From Syngnathus acus (Eukaryota; Chordata; Actinopteri; Syngnathiformes; Syngnathidae): a DNA stretch of 64,000 bases. Positions 33,458 to 44,580 of this stretch are shown here, one piece after another (position 1 is the first letter of the stretch; each line of letters starts with the position of its first letter). The translations under genes and the position numbers were made by a program. The DNA lies in assembly GCF_901709675.1 (NCBI RefSeq), contig NW_023590235.1, positions 36,385 to 100,384 of the forward strand, written 5' to 3'. A model generated the notes under the pieces. That model did not search any database. It was given only the letters and a program-made list of their open reading frames with translations, and was not told the DNA's origin.

Positions 33458-33933
33458 TTCTGCTATTGAGAGTTGTTTCATTCTTTCACTTTTTTTTAAT
33501 GGGTTTGGTTCACGAAAACCAGCAGCCACGTTTTAAATCTAGCCTCTGAAACACATTCGTTGATAAGACTAAACATTTAAAGGTTCCCAACAAGTGGCAG
33601 CTGTCCAATGTTGTCTCTAGTTGGAAACCCCAGCCCAAGTTGGAAACCCTAATTGGAAACCCTTGCCCCAGTTGGAATTCCTAGTTTGAAACCCTACCCG
33701 GAGTTGGAGCCCTCGTTGGAAACCCTAGCCCTAGTTGGAAACGCTGGCCCTAGTGTGTAATAGAGAAAGCATTTTTTCTTTTGGTTTTTGTCACTTTTTG
33801 CACTTAAAACGGAGATTGGGGGGGAGTCAGCACAACAAAAAAATAAATCAGAAACCAAAACCCTTTCTGACAGTATACAAGAGTTGCTTCAGACTGAAAT
33901 AAAGTCGTTGATCTCATATAAATAATATTAAAT
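33458..33933. repeat. tRNA-cluster spacer with GTTGGAAACCCTAG repeats
   Basis: Repeated TTGGAAACCCTAGCC words (33620-33760) that recur downstream of the Met-like tRNAs up to 36490. No gene. Confidence 0.7.
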
Positions 33934-34006
33934 TGACCATGAAGGGACTTGAACCCTCAATCTTCTGATCCGAAGTCAGACGCCTTATCCATTAGGCCAC
34001 ATAGTC
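33934..34006 (-). tRNA. tRNA-Arg(TCG) gene, well formed
   Basis: 73 nt. GACTATGTGGCCTAATGGAT, loop CTTCGGA (anticodon TCG), GAGGGTTCAAGTCCC. All seven acceptor positions pair (one G-T). Best candidate here for a functional tRNA. Confidence 0.82.
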
Positions 34007-34155
34007 ATGTGAAAGACTGTACCAAGTGAAACATGGCAACGACTTCTGATGACTGCAGCCTTTGGTGGGAAGTGAAGTTCACAATTGTTCCAGACAAATG
34101 GCCTGTGGATTAATCAATTTACAGTAAAAGAGAATTGTAATGCAATTGACATGTT

Positions 34156-34228
34156 ACCTTGTTAGTGCAAGTGGTCGTGCATCAGTCTCAAAATCTGAAG
34201 GTTGTGAGCTCGACCCTCACACGGGGCG
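34156..34228 (+). tRNA. tRNA-Met-like, anticodon loop reads CAA
   Basis: Body matches elongator tRNA-Met (TTAGTGCAAGTGGT, GTGAGCTCGACCCTCAC, ACGGGGC), but the loop is CTCAAAA, giving CAA (a Leu anticodon). First acceptor position does not pair. Confidence 0.65.
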
Positions 34229-34390
34229 CTGTTTTCCATAGTCCACAGTAAAATCATTGTCAATTTCAGAAGATAGTAGGTTGCTCAGAATAGAATAATG
34301 TTTTCTGTCTGTGAAGTTGAGTTTAATTGAAATGGCCGGTGGTTGAATCAATTTTACAGTAAAAGAGCTTTGTAAAACCAACTATTCACG

Positions 34391-34463
34391 GCCTCGTTAG
34401 CGCAGGCGGTAGCGTGTCAGTCTAGTAAACTGAAGGTCGTGAGTTCAACCCTCACACGGGGCT
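34391..34463 (+). tRNA. tRNA-Met-like, anticodon loop reads AGT
   Basis: Acceptor GCCTCGT/ACGGGGC and T arm GTGAG/CTCAC are intact. Loop CTAGTAA gives AGT (a Thr anticodon) and the stem TCAGT/ACTGA is fully paired. Structurally credible. Confidence 0.72.
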
Positions 34464-34643
34464 CTGTTTTATTTAGTCCTAACCCTAACTCGAGCCCTTG
34501 TTGGAAACCCCATCCCCAGTTGGAAGTTTGAGAATGCTCAGACAAAAGTAACTTTTTCTTTCGATGAAGTTCAGTTTGATGGAAATGGCCGGTGGTTGAA
34601 TCTTTTTTACAGTAAAAAAGAATTTTAAGACCGGTGCCACAAA

Positions 34644-34716
34644 GTCTCGTTGGCGCAGGCGGTAGCGCGTCAGTGTCGTAACCTGAAAGTCGAGAGTTCG
34701 ATCCTCACACGGCGCA
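34644..34716 (+). tRNA. tRNA-Met-like, anticodon loop reads CGT
   Basis: Loop GTCGTAA gives CGT (a Thr anticodon); one acceptor mismatch (GTCTCGT/ACGGCGC) and T-stem changes. Likely pseudogene. Confidence 0.6.
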
Positions 34717-34858
34717 TGATTTATATCTAGTCCAACCCTAACACTAGCCTTTCCTGTAAGTCCTAGTTGGAAATCCTAGCCTAGTTAAGTTTGATCAAAA
34801 TGGGCGGTGGTTGAATCAGTTTTACAGTAAAAACAATTGCACAAAATGCAAAAACATA

Positions 34859-34925
34859 GCGTCGTTGGCGCAGGCGTGTCAGTCTCATAATCTGAAGGTC
34901 GTGAGTTCGACCCTCACACGGGGCA
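34859..34925 (+). tRNA. tRNA-Met(CAT)-like with D-arm deletion
   Basis: Keeps loop CTCATAA (CAT) and a perfect T arm, but lacks six bases of the D arm (GCGCAGGCGTGTCAG). Probably inactive. Confidence 0.65.
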
Positions 34926-34952
34926 TACTTTTATATAGTCCTAACTCTAGCC

Positions 34953-35892
34953 CAGCGGTGGCCAACCCGCGGCTCGCGAGCCGCATGCGGCTCTTTGGCT
35001 AGTTTCATGCGGCTCTTTTACGTTCATATCAACATTTGTGTTTATTTTTCGTGCGTATTTGCTTCGCTTGAGTTCAATATGGTATTTTGGTCAAACGCGC
35101 ATGCGCGTGAAGGTGAAATCCCGCAAAGGAGGAGGGACAAACAGAGAGATTGGTTTTGCCCGCTTTTTTTATGAATGGCGACTTTGACTACGGGGGCCCA
35201 TTAGGTCCAGAAAAGCTGACAAGACGCTTGCCAAAATGGCAAGGAAAAAATGCACAGCTAAACGAATATATGACGATGAACACAGGACGTTTTTAACAGA
35301 GTTAAAGTTGTTTTTTGTTGAATGCTATGGCAAGTCATTCTGCCTGATATGTCGGACGTCATTGGCGCATTTAAAAGCTTCAAATGGTCAGCGCCACTTC
35401 AGCTCACTTCATGCCAATATCGATAAGGACTTTGCAAAATGGACTGAATTTCGCAGGCACAAGTTTGGAGACTTTGAAAAGTCAGGCAGAAAAATAGGTA
35501 CAGTTTTTCAAAAAAATTACGAAGCACTCAGAGACTGTCACACTTGCATTGTTTCAACTGGCTTGGAACATTGCACGGGCTAAAAAGCCATTCAATGAAG
35601 TGGAGTTCGTTAAAATATGCCTCAGTGACGTTATTGAAATCTTGTCTCCTGAAAACGACGAACTCAAACGAATGGTCTGTCCCGCCACACATAGTAAGTG
35701 AAAAAACGTATTATGTTTTTGTTTGTAGAATTTGTTGAACTGAGAGTTTGTCTGTGTGAGACAATGCACACAATGTTCATTGTTGAAAATGTGGTCTTTG
35801 GTCTGCGGTTTTAGTACTGTAGGAGTCAATTTGTCATTATCATGTTGGTGCGTGACATAATAATGTCACACAATAAATTTGGCTGAGCAGAG

Positions 35893-35965
<73 letters not shown>

Positions 35966-36112
35966 CGCGTGCGTGCGCGTGCGTGTTTGTGTGCGTGTGT
36001 GTGTGTGTGTGGGGGGGGGGGTGTTCATGTGTGCTCATGTGTATGATGTGGCTCTTTGCGATGACACAGTAAAAAATGTGGCTCTTAGTCTCTGACTGGT
36101 TGGCCACCCCTG
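34953..36112 (+). mobile_element. hAT transposon, non-autonomous, with 8-bp target duplication
   Basis: Ends CAGCGGTGGCCAACCCGCGG and TTGGCCACCCCTG; perfect 8-bp direct repeats CTCTAGCC at 34945-34952 and 36113-36120. It contains a transposase start at 35236 and a 110-bp GT microsatellite at about 35895-36010. It inserted between Met-like tRNA units. Confidence 0.92.
35236..35583 (+). pseudogene. hAT transposase N-terminal fragment (BED-type finger)
   Basis: 115 residues starting MARKKCTAKRIYDDEHRTF. A zinc-finger-like pattern CLIC (residues about 36-39) followed by HFSSLH about 17 residues on fits a BED finger; then KDFAKWTEFRRHKFGDFEKS. Further transposase-like sequence follows in a shifted frame (AKKPFNEVEFVKICLSDV near 35575-35630). 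The catalytic and dimerisation parts are missing. Confidence 0.7.
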
Positions 36113-36319
36113 CTCTAGCCCTAATTGGAAACCCTCATCCTCGTTGGAAACCCCAGTTGGAAAACCCTGGCCACAGTTTGAAACCTTAGTTGGCTTCCCT
36201 AACCCGAGTTGCTCAGACTTACAGTCACTTTTTCTTTCTGTGAAGTTCAGTTTGATTGAAATGGCCGGTGGTTTGATCAATTTTACAGTAAAAAAGAATT
36301 GTAAAACTGCAAATGCACA

Positions 36320-36392
36320 GCCTCATTAGTGCAGGTACTAGCATGTCAGTCTCACAATTTGAAGGTCAAGAGTTCGGTCCTCAGGTGGGGCA
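36320..36392 (+). tRNA. tRNA-Met-like, anticodon loop reads CAC
   Basis: Acceptor GCCTCAT/GTGGGGC pairs at all seven positions with G-T pairs. Loop CTCACAA gives CAC (a Val anticodon). The T arm is partly mismatched. Confidence 0.62.
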
Positions 36393-37140
36393 GACTTTTT
36401 ATATACCTAGTCCAAACTAGCCCTAACCCTAACTCTAGCCCTAGTTGGAAACCCTAGTCCTAGTTGGAAACCTTAGTTAGAAACCCTACTTTCAGTCGGG
36501 AGCAGGTTGCTCAGACTAAAATAACTTTTTCTTCTTTTAAGGGGTAGGGCAGCAAAGTAAGCAGGGATTGTGAATATCAGCAAGCACAGGTTGCTCGACT
36601 GGAGTCAAGAGAAACAAATTAAAAATTGTACATAAGATGAAAAATTTGCCTCTTTCTTTTGGCTTTTGTCAATGACATTTGGGGTCATCACAACAAAGAT
36701 CAAAACAGCACACAAACAGTTTACCTATATTTTCCTCTTTCAATTTGATGATACACTAGACATGAAGATCTGTTTAGATTTGAAATCTTATCCATTAGGC
36801 CAGATAGCCATACAGGAAATTCTGACAAGTGATAGCAGTGCAATGATTTTTGAGCGTATACAGTAAATCTACAGCCTAGATTCAAGTGAAGTTAACTGAC
36901 TTTGGATCAGAAGATTAAGGGGTTCAAGTCCCTTCATTGTCAATTTAATGAATGTCAAGAGGAAAGTAGCCTAGTGGATAATGTGTCTAACAATAAATAA
37001 TAGTTTTTGTTTTGTTTCTGCATTACCCAATACATCTCCTTCACATTGTGACACATTCTCCCATTATCTGTCTGTGCTAGGTAGAGAAAAAGATTTTAAA
37101 GGAAAGGTAAGTATTGTTGTGTTGTGTTGTGTTGTATTGT
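36393..37140. other. Decayed tRNA-cluster spacer with tRNA-Arg fragments
   Basis: GTTGGAAACC words to about 36490; tRNA-Arg-like fragments at about 36785-36815 (minus) and 36899-36945 (plus, GGTTCAAGTCCCTTCA), and a 5' piece near 36963. No intact gene. Confidence 0.55.
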
Positions 37141-37330
37141 GTGTTGTCATTATCGTATTTTTCGGACTATAGGTCGCGTTTTTTTCATAGTTTGGGTGGG
37201 GGGCCGACTTATACTGAGGAGCGACTTATATGTGATTTTTTTGTCACAAATTTTCAAAATAAAAAAAAATAAAAAAAGTGAAACCGCGATAAACGAACCG
37301 TGATGTAGCAAGGGATTACTGTAGTTTGAA
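37141..37330. mobile_element. DNA-transposon end fragments (two families)
   Basis: CGTATTTTTCGGACTATAGG at about 37153, the same end as at 62737. Then the inverse of CAGTAATCCCTTGCTACATC at 37285-37325, which also occurs at 39010 in the other orientation. I cannot name the families with confidence. Confidence 0.55.
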
Positions 37331-38110
37331 CTGCAAGTGACGTCAGCGGCGCGGCGGTTGTTTACTTAAATGACAAAGGATTTGATCACGGGATGACAAA
37401 GATGACGAAGAGCCCCATGTACTACCGGCATCTTTAGTGGCTTTGCTTGTAAGTGACACGTAGGACGAAGAGTTTGAAGGATTTAATGATTTGGAGTGAC
37501 ACAGAAGGTTTGAAAAACTATTATGGGTTTTACGCACGCCCGGTCCTACTCTATGGAGCTATCTTTCACCTCCGTGGATGAAGGTCGGGGGCCGGCGCTC
37601 GGCCGGGTGGCTGTCCGGGGACGGTGGATGGGGCTCGGACAGGGCTTTTACGCACGCCCGGTCCTATTCTATGGAGCTCTCTTCCACCTCCGTGGCTGGG
37701 AGTGCCACCTCCGGGGATGGAAGTCCACGCTGCCACACGCCTGGAAGTCGATGCCGGTGCTTGGGGCCGTGTGGCGGTGAACTATTTATGTTATAGTTGT
37801 TTGATATATTTTATTTCGTGTAGCAACTTGTATATGTTTTTATCGTTACAGTTAAGTAGTTGTTGGCTCGTTGAACTCTTTTTTTTTGTTAAATAAAGAG
37901 CCGTTTACCAAACCCACGTCTTTCCTGGTACTTTGTTAAGGCTAAACAATATTGTTATATACTAATCTGTGGAATAATGACGAGGCTGACATCAGCGGCG
38001 CACGCGCAGCGTTGTTGACAAAGGACGAGGAATTTGATCGATGGATTTAATGATTTGGAGTGACACAGATGGTTTGATAATATTGTTGTTTATATGATAG
38101 TTATTTGATA
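37331..38110. repeat. Repeats of a transposase 3' end, plus a 118-bp duplication
   Basis: The coding-like end GFNDLE-stop appears at 37479-37499 and 38043-38063, matching copies at 62.9-63.8 kb. Between them TACGCACGCCCGGTCCT recurs at 37531 and 37649, a 118-bp direct duplication. Confidence 0.6.
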
Positions 38111-38113
38111 TCA

Positions 38114-40640
38114 TCATCGGTTTAAAGTCCGCTTTCGAGGCGCCGCTGGGTTGGACTGGGTTCTCGATATGGCCTTCTTCCACCGGGAACAGTCCATGGC
38201 CATCTCGTGGTTGATGCCGAGTTCCTTCATGTCGGCTGCCACGGTCATCTGCCAGGTCTTTTTAGGTCGGCCACTGGGTCTTGTTCCCTCTACGTTAGGG
38301 GTGTCCAAACTTTTTGCAAGGAGGGCCAGATTTGATAAAGTGAAGGGGCCCGGGGGCCAATAGTTTTTTCGGACATTTTTAACTACAAAAATGTCATGCA
38401 AATACACACTGTTATAAAACAAATTTCATTGTCACAATTGTCTTTATTTTTCAAATGACAAAATAACCAAATATGAGTCACTCAGGCAGATGTGAACAAC
38501 TCTAAAAACACAAATTCTGCCTTTCATTCATATCTGAAGAGTCAGATAACATTGAACAAACTGTATGAAATACCTTAAATTTACATGAGTTTAAAATTAC
38601 TTTTGCCTCATGAACATTTTAAACGGGAGTTATAAGTAATGCAAAGTTGTCTGCTATTATTAAAACTTAAAACTCTTAATTTTGCTCTTGTCATTTACAT
38701 TATCTTTCAGAAAATAATAGTTTGTGTCAGGTCTAGAGGTCCATAACATCAACAGTCTTAACATGGCCACTTCGTAGCTTGCTTTAGTAATATTTATTTT
38801 TGACTCACAGTCCCGTGTGAAGAATCGCTGTTGTGATGCCAGTTCAGCTTGGAGCTGCTTCACTTTATCAGCGCGGTCACTCCCTGTTAGCTGGTCGTTT
38901 GTGTTCGCATGTTTAGTCTGATAGTGTCTCTTTAAGTTGAAATCCTTAAACAAGGCAACCGTCTCTTTACAAATTAGACAAACACAATTGCCTTGATTTT
39001 CAGTGATGCACAGTAATCCCTCGCTACATCACGGTTTGTTTATCGCGGTTTCACTACATCGTGGATTTTTTTCCCAAATTGAAAAAAATAATTAAAAGTC
39101 AAAATAAAACTTCTAAATTGAGGAATTATGGCACAAAATTTGCCCATACGCCAGCAGAAGGCAAGGAGTGCCCACACAATTGCAGTGTACCTGCACTTGT
39201 ACATTTTTAAAAAACAAAAAAAGGTTATTATAATAAGAGTTCTAAAAACATATTTACAGTGTTGTACCTTGTTATAGAAAATTGGTATAATAATAAAAGA
39301 GTTCTAAGAACATATTTACAGTATGTACACTTCTACCTTGTTATAAAAAAAAGTATAATAATAAAAGTTGTTCTAAAAACATATTTACAGTTTGTGTTAA
39401 GAATTCTCCATGTTATTTATGTTATTCAGCCATGCTTTGATTTGAGGTAGGGTGATTTATTTTGAAGGCCGTTTTCAGGCGATACCACTTCCTTTTTTAC
39501 GTTCTTGTAAATATGTCGGTTACAGTGGTACGGGAGTCATTGGCGATGTAAGTGTGTCTCCTAACAAGAGAAATGAACGATCACATGTGTCTAACCTTTA
39601 GGACAATGTAGTATTGCTCCAAATGTTCGTTTAATTTCCTTTAGAGGTCCGTTTGCGCGTGTTAGCACGATCGCGAATTAGCATCTTTCCGCTAACTCGT
39701 TAGCCTGCCCAGTACTTCTGCGGCCCGCGGGCCGTAGTTTGGACACCCCTGCTCTACGTTATACGACATAACTTTCTTCACCCAGTCGTTCTCGTCCTTC
39801 CTCACTACATGTCCGTACCATCGCAGTCTGCCTCTCCTCACCACATCCACTATGGCCTCCACTCCCATCTTCTGTCTCAGCTCTGCACTGGTCTTTTCCT
39901 CCCTCATTGACACACCACACATCCATCTGATCATCCTCATTTCTGCTCTGTTTAGTTTGTCTTCGTGTTCTGTTTTCAGGGCCCATGCCTCACTTCCGTA
40001 TGTCATACTACTTCTGACACAGGCTGAGTACACTTGGCCTCTCATCTTCAGGGATGGGGCCTTAGATGCAGGCTCTGCAATAGAGAGCCATCACAGCCTT
40101 TACCAGTCCCTCTTCCACACCCGACTTCCTTAGGGCCCACCTCACCACCTCCCTTGGCACCCTGTCGAACGCTTTTTCCAGGTCGACAAAAGCGAAGTAC
40201 AACCTCTTCCTCTTCTCCTGGTGTTTCTCTTGCATCTGTCGGATGACAAAAATTGCGTCTGTTGTACCTTTACCAGGCATGAAGCCATACTGCATCTCGT
40301 CCACCTTTACCCGTGTCCTCACCCTCCTTTCCAACACCCTCTCTAATAACTTCATTCCATGCTCCAGCAGCTTTATGGCCCTGTATGACCCGCATGCGAG
40401 TGGGTCCCCCTTCCCTTTGAATAGAGGCACCAGGACGCTTCTTGTCCAGTCCTCCGGAATGTGCCTCTCAGCGATGACACTGTTATACAGGTCGGTCATC
40501 CACTGCACACCGACGTCTCCCGCTGCCTTTAGCATCTCTGCCACCACTCCAGATGATCCAGCTGCCTTTCCATCCTTCATGGCCTTCATGGCTTTTCCCA
40601 CTTCTGTCCGTGTGATCGAGCCACATTCACCCTCCACTTC
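38114..40640 (-). mobile_element. RTE-like non-LTR retrotransposon fragment, split by a hAT
   Basis: Minus strand. RT piece 40062-40637 (DGKAAGSSGVVAEMLKAAG, LFKGKGDPLACGSYR, FGFMPG-like YGFMPGKGTTDAIF, FAFVDLEKAFDRVPRE). C-terminal piece 39760-40045 (SEAWALKTEHEDKLNRAEM, RRGRLRWYGHVVRKDENDW), with its end (PSGRPKKTWQMTV) at 38130-38287 on the far side of the hAT. The catalytic YADD region between the two large pieces is missing. Clade assignment is tentative (RTE-like). Confidence 0.75.
38296..39751 (-). mobile_element. hAT transposon inserted in the LINE, 8-bp duplication
   Basis: 1456 bp with ends TAGGGGTGTCCAAACT and AGTTTGGACACCCCTG. Perfect 8-bp repeats CTCTACGT at 38288-38295 and 39752-39759. 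A minus-strand piece at 38660-38953 reads FKDFNLKRHYQTKHANTNDQ, then QRFFTRDCESKIN, which is typical of BED-finger/GTF2IRD2-like hAT transposases. It also contains three approximate 70-bp repeats (39225-39400, AACATATTTACAGT). Confidence 0.9.
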
Positions 40641-40690
40641 GTCGCATCCCGCCTCACCATCTCAGTCATTCTCCACATTCAGCAACGCAG

Positions 40691-40722
40691 TTGGCCCGCG
40701 GGCCGTAGTTTGGACACCCCTG
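40691..40722. mobile_element. Second end of the same hAT family
   Basis: GGCCCGCGGGCCGTAGTTTGGACACCCCTG repeats the right end of the 38296-39751 element in the same orientation, with no matching partner end nearby. Confidence 0.8.
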
Positions 40723-41192
40723 CCTAGGAGGATTATTCTGCCTCTTGTGTTGAAAGGTCTGTTCCTAACTTTTGCCAAGGTCTTTCAGGGCACCCTGATG
40801 GCATGAGTGAGTCTTTTGGGTTGTGTCGCTCTTGTATGCATGTCCTGCAGTTCAGTACCATTTCGTTCACTTGCTGGCTGAGTCCCGGCCACCACACAGA
40901 TTGACGTGCACGTGCTTTACATTTCACGACACCTAAGTGTCCTTCATGTAATTTGAATAGCACGTCGTTCCTCATTGCAGAAGGTATTACCAGTCGTGTG
41001 TCCTTTAGCAGTAAGCCATCTTTCACTGTTAATGTAGCTCGCTCCAGCCAGTAGTTTTTCAGCGCTGGTTCCTGTTTTGCATGTGCTGGCCATCCTTCCA
41101 TGCACATGACACGCGAGCAGACACTGTCGGCTTTCAACTGCTCTTTCAGGTTTTCTGGATATGATGAGCCGACAGGTAGACTCTCAGTGACA
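40723..41192 (-). pseudogene. Ty3/gypsy integrase N-terminal part
   Basis: Minus strand reads LKNYWLERATLTVKDGLLLK, then HEGHLGVVKCKARARQSVWW and VLNCRTCIQE. This is the HHCC zinc-binding domain of integrase (H...H...C..C) preceded by the usual linker. It ends GTDL before the catalytic DDE core, cut by the neighbouring hAT end. Part of the same element as 41656-42590, the two being separated by a solo LTR. Confidence 0.85.
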
Positions 41193-41197
41193 CAGTC

Positions 41198-41650
41198 TGT
41201 TAGAGTGGTGCTTACTCTAACTTATTTTTGCAAGAACCACACGGGAGACAGTATGCCCTTTTTAAGCATTTGCAAATGGAGAACCATTTGTCGCTGTGCG
41301 TACAACGATGATCGAATGAGGTCTGGCTTAGGCCTCTTGCAAGAGCATATTTATTAAGAACAAGCAGGGTGGGGGTGACATTGGACATGTTTGGTGGTCA
41401 CCTCAGCAACTGGTTAATCAGTGCGGAGGGTCCCAGCTCATTGTTTTACAAGGTCGTGGAAACAGAAACTCGTGGAGCATTTTCGATGACTAACTAAGCA
41501 AGAATGTTTCCACACCATTTGGAAAGTTTCAACAACTGAATGGTTAAACTTTTCAGAGTCAAGGAAAGGTAAAAGGTTTAAACAAAGTTAATAATTCTAG
41601 TCTACATTCCAACATAATCATACGAGCAAGATAATCTGTAAACCCTAACA
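41198..41650 (-). mobile_element. Solo LTR (retrovirus-like) in the gypsy element, 5-bp duplication
   Basis: 453 bp bounded by TGTTAG and CTAACA with direct repeats CAGTC at 41193-41197 and 41651-41655. On the minus strand an AATAAATATG signal lies about two thirds in, as in a U3-R-U5 layout. No coding. Confidence 0.9.
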
Positions 41651-41655
41651 CAGTC

Positions 41656-42590
41656 CACAAATATGTTTGTGCTCTCCATCAGCTCCTGGTCATCAGTGGA
41701 CATGCGTAATTTTACAGGTGCACGTGAAAGTGTGTCTGCTGTCCAAAGCGACTTTCCTGGTACGTGCACGATGGAGTATGAGTAGCGCATCAGCCTCATC
41801 CTGAAACCCTGGATTCTCTGTGGCAAAAGATCCAGTGCTTGGGCTCCGAGCAGGCTGAGAAGGGGTTTATGGTCGGTCTCCAGGCAAAACTCCTTTCCGA
41901 TGAGGAAATCCCGAAACCGTTCACAGGCCCATGTGAGGCCCATGTGAGGCCCAGAGCCTCCTTCTCCACCTGTGCGTATCGTTGCTCAGTTGGAGTGAGT
42001 GACCGTGATGCGTATGCCACAGGCTTCCATCCTTCCCCCCATTTCTGGAGAATTACGCCCCCCAACCCATACGATGATGCATCAGCAGATACTTTGGTGT
42101 CTCTGCCCGGGTCATACATAGCCTGCACCGGAGGAGAGGACAGAGCTTTCTTTCGGTCTTCAAACGCTGCTGCCTGGTCCACGTCCCAGACCCAGCAGTT
42201 TTTCTTTGAGAAGAGGTCACGGAGCGGTTTATCTTTTTCAGCTAGCTGGGGAATAAACCTTCCCAGCTGGTTGACCATGCCGAGAAAACTCCTTAATTCA
42301 CTCAGATGTGTGGGCTCTGTCATGTCTGTGATGGCCTCTGTCTTTCTTGGGTCAGGGCGGATGCCTGCGGCTGTGATGATATGGCCCAGGAAGACTACTT
42401 CGCTCTTGGAGATTTCACACTTGTCCACATTCAGTGTGATGCCTGCTTTTTCCAGTCTTTGTAGCACGGCATTAAGTCGAGTGTCATGCTCTTCCTGGTC
42501 CCGCCCCCACACCAACAGATCATCGATGTGACAAACCACACCGTTGAGCCCCTCTGTGATCTCCGCCATCCCGCACTGGAAATGCAGAGA
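41656..42590 (-). pseudogene. Ty3/gypsy RT thumb and RNase H
   Basis: Minus strand reads GVVCHIDDLLVWGRDQEEHD (RT DD box), KCEISKSEVVFLGHIITAAG, LRSFLGMVNQLGRFIP, then RNase H pieces KVSADASSYGLGGVILQKW, PVAYASRSLTPTEQRYA, and ETDHKPLLSLLG in a second frame. An 11-bp tandem duplication (GGCCCATGTGA at 41926-41936 and 41937-41947) causes the frameshift inside RNase H. The N-terminal RT part is cut at about 42590 by the next LINE. Confidence 0.88.
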
Positions 42591-44098
42591 ACTTGCAGAG
42601 AAGAACCAGTGGAAACACAGAGTCATTGTCTGTCTTTTTGTACCTTTAATCAGGATTCTGCTATTGGCTGTAATGAAGATTTGGCACACAAAACGTTTGT
42701 ATATTCCTGAAATTGTTAAAGCAGTGCTTTCAGGCCTCCTCAGTTTAACATTGTTTTAGTGATCAACACACCAAAACATCTGCAACAGAGAAAACTTGGC
42801 ATTTTTTCTTTTGGTTTTTGTTGAACTGTAAACTTACAATGGAGGGGTCTGCAGTCCATCTCGGGCCATGGTAAAGGGGCTGATCGGAAACCAGCTTATG
42901 GGGACGAGGACCGGGTGGATGAACTCAATCTGTTCTTCAACAGATTTGATTCCGCCTCCCCCCCACCCCTTCACCTCGATCTGCATCTCATTCTGCCACC
43001 TTCAACACCCCAGCCCCCCCGCCAGCTCACCAACCCCCTCTCACCCCCCCCCCCCCCCCGAATCACTCTTCTGTCTCCACTCCATCACCCCGGTCTTCCG
43101 ACATCCCCCTCTCCTTTACAGATCTTGAGGTGAGGAGTCACCTCAGAAAGATCAAAGCAGGAAAGACCCCAGGCCCAGACGGCATCTGGCCGAGACTGCT
43201 CAGGGACTGTGTGGACCAGCTGAGTGGTTTGGTCAGGTACCTGTTCAAACTGAGCCTGAGCCTGAACAAGGTCCCAGTACTGTGGAAGACCTCCTGCGTG
43301 GTCCCTGTACCAAAGGTGCCGTGCCCCAAGGAGCCTAACCACTTCAGGCCTATTGCCTTGACTTCCCACCTGATGAAGACTATGGAGAGGATCATCCTGG
43401 GTCACCTGCGTTCCCTAGTGGGAGCGCAGCTGGACCCCCTGAAGTTTGCTTACCGGCCTGGTGTTGGGGTGGACAATGCAGTGATTTATTTACTGCACAG
43501 AACACTGCTTCACCTGGAGGACAACAGGAGCACTGGGAGGATCATATTCTTCGATTTCTCCAGCGCTTCTAACACCATCTAGCCGTCACTGCTTAGGGTG
43601 AAGATGGAGAAGGCGGGTGTGGACGAGCGCCTGGCTGCATGGACAACGGACTTCCTCACCGACCGGCCGCAGTATTTGAGGTTACATCGCTGTGAGTACG
43701 ACGTTGTGCGCTGCAGCACTGGTGTCCCCCAGGGTACGGTGCTCTCTCCTTTCCTTTTCACCCTGTTCACTTCAGACTTTACCCACGACACCGCTCACTG
43801 CCACATCCAGAAGTTCTCCGACGACACGGCCATTGTTGGAAATGTCGCGGAGGGGAATGATCTGGAATATAGGTTGGTCATCAAGGACTTTGTCAGCTGG
43901 TGTGAGCTCAACCAGCTTCAGCTGAACACCAGCAAGACGAAGGAGTTGATTGTGAGCTTCGGGAGGACAGCACCCATCTTCACTCCGGTGAATATCCAGG
44001 GATCGGACATTGAGGTAGTGGAGAACTACAAATTCCTGGGTGTTCACCTTAACAACAAACTGGACTGGACTGGACTGATCACATCCATATCCTGTACA
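42591..44098 (+). mobile_element. Rex-Babar-type LINE, copy 2
   Basis: Same family as 31130-33195 and alignable from its upstream AGAGAAGAACCAG sequence onward. The frame starts in 43130-43582 (HLRKIKAGKTPGPDGIWP), is broken by a TAG after ASNTI, and continues at 43598 (GVPQGTVLSPFLFTLFTSD, KFSDDTAIVG). The C-terminal third is missing: it ends after YKFLGVHLNNKLDW. It interrupts the gypsy RT. Confidence 0.82.
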
Positions 44099-44174
44099 AA
44101 AAGTTTTGCATGGTGTGCAAATTATTTTTGTGTGAATTTATTTTTGTTCCTTGTTATTTGTATATAGTTTGTAG

Positions 44175-44548
44175 CAGTGATCCCCAACCTTTTTTGCGCC
44201 ACGGACCGGTTACGTGTCAGAAATATTTTCGCGGACCGGCCTTTATATGAATAAATAATAGATGTATATAACTAAATAATACATTTATATAAATAAATAA
44301 TACATTTATAATAAATATAGGAATACGATGAAATAAAATGATACGACTGGCATAAAAACAAGTATAAATGACATTAAAATAAAACTCACCATTACATTGA
44401 ATTAGTGGGAGCACTGAGCTTGTTTCTCAGAAACGAGCCGGTCCCATCTAGGCGTAATCGGAGACAATGACACCCGAAGTGGTTAAGGTTTGTCTTTTAA
44501 TGCAGGATGCTTGGTCTCCATGTGCCGAAGCAGTTTTGAGGGCTTCAC

Positions 44549-44580
<32 letters not shown>

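Noticed and set aside
35840-36107. His/Thr and Cys/Val repeat proteins
   Set aside because: Translations of a GT microsatellite inside a hAT element.
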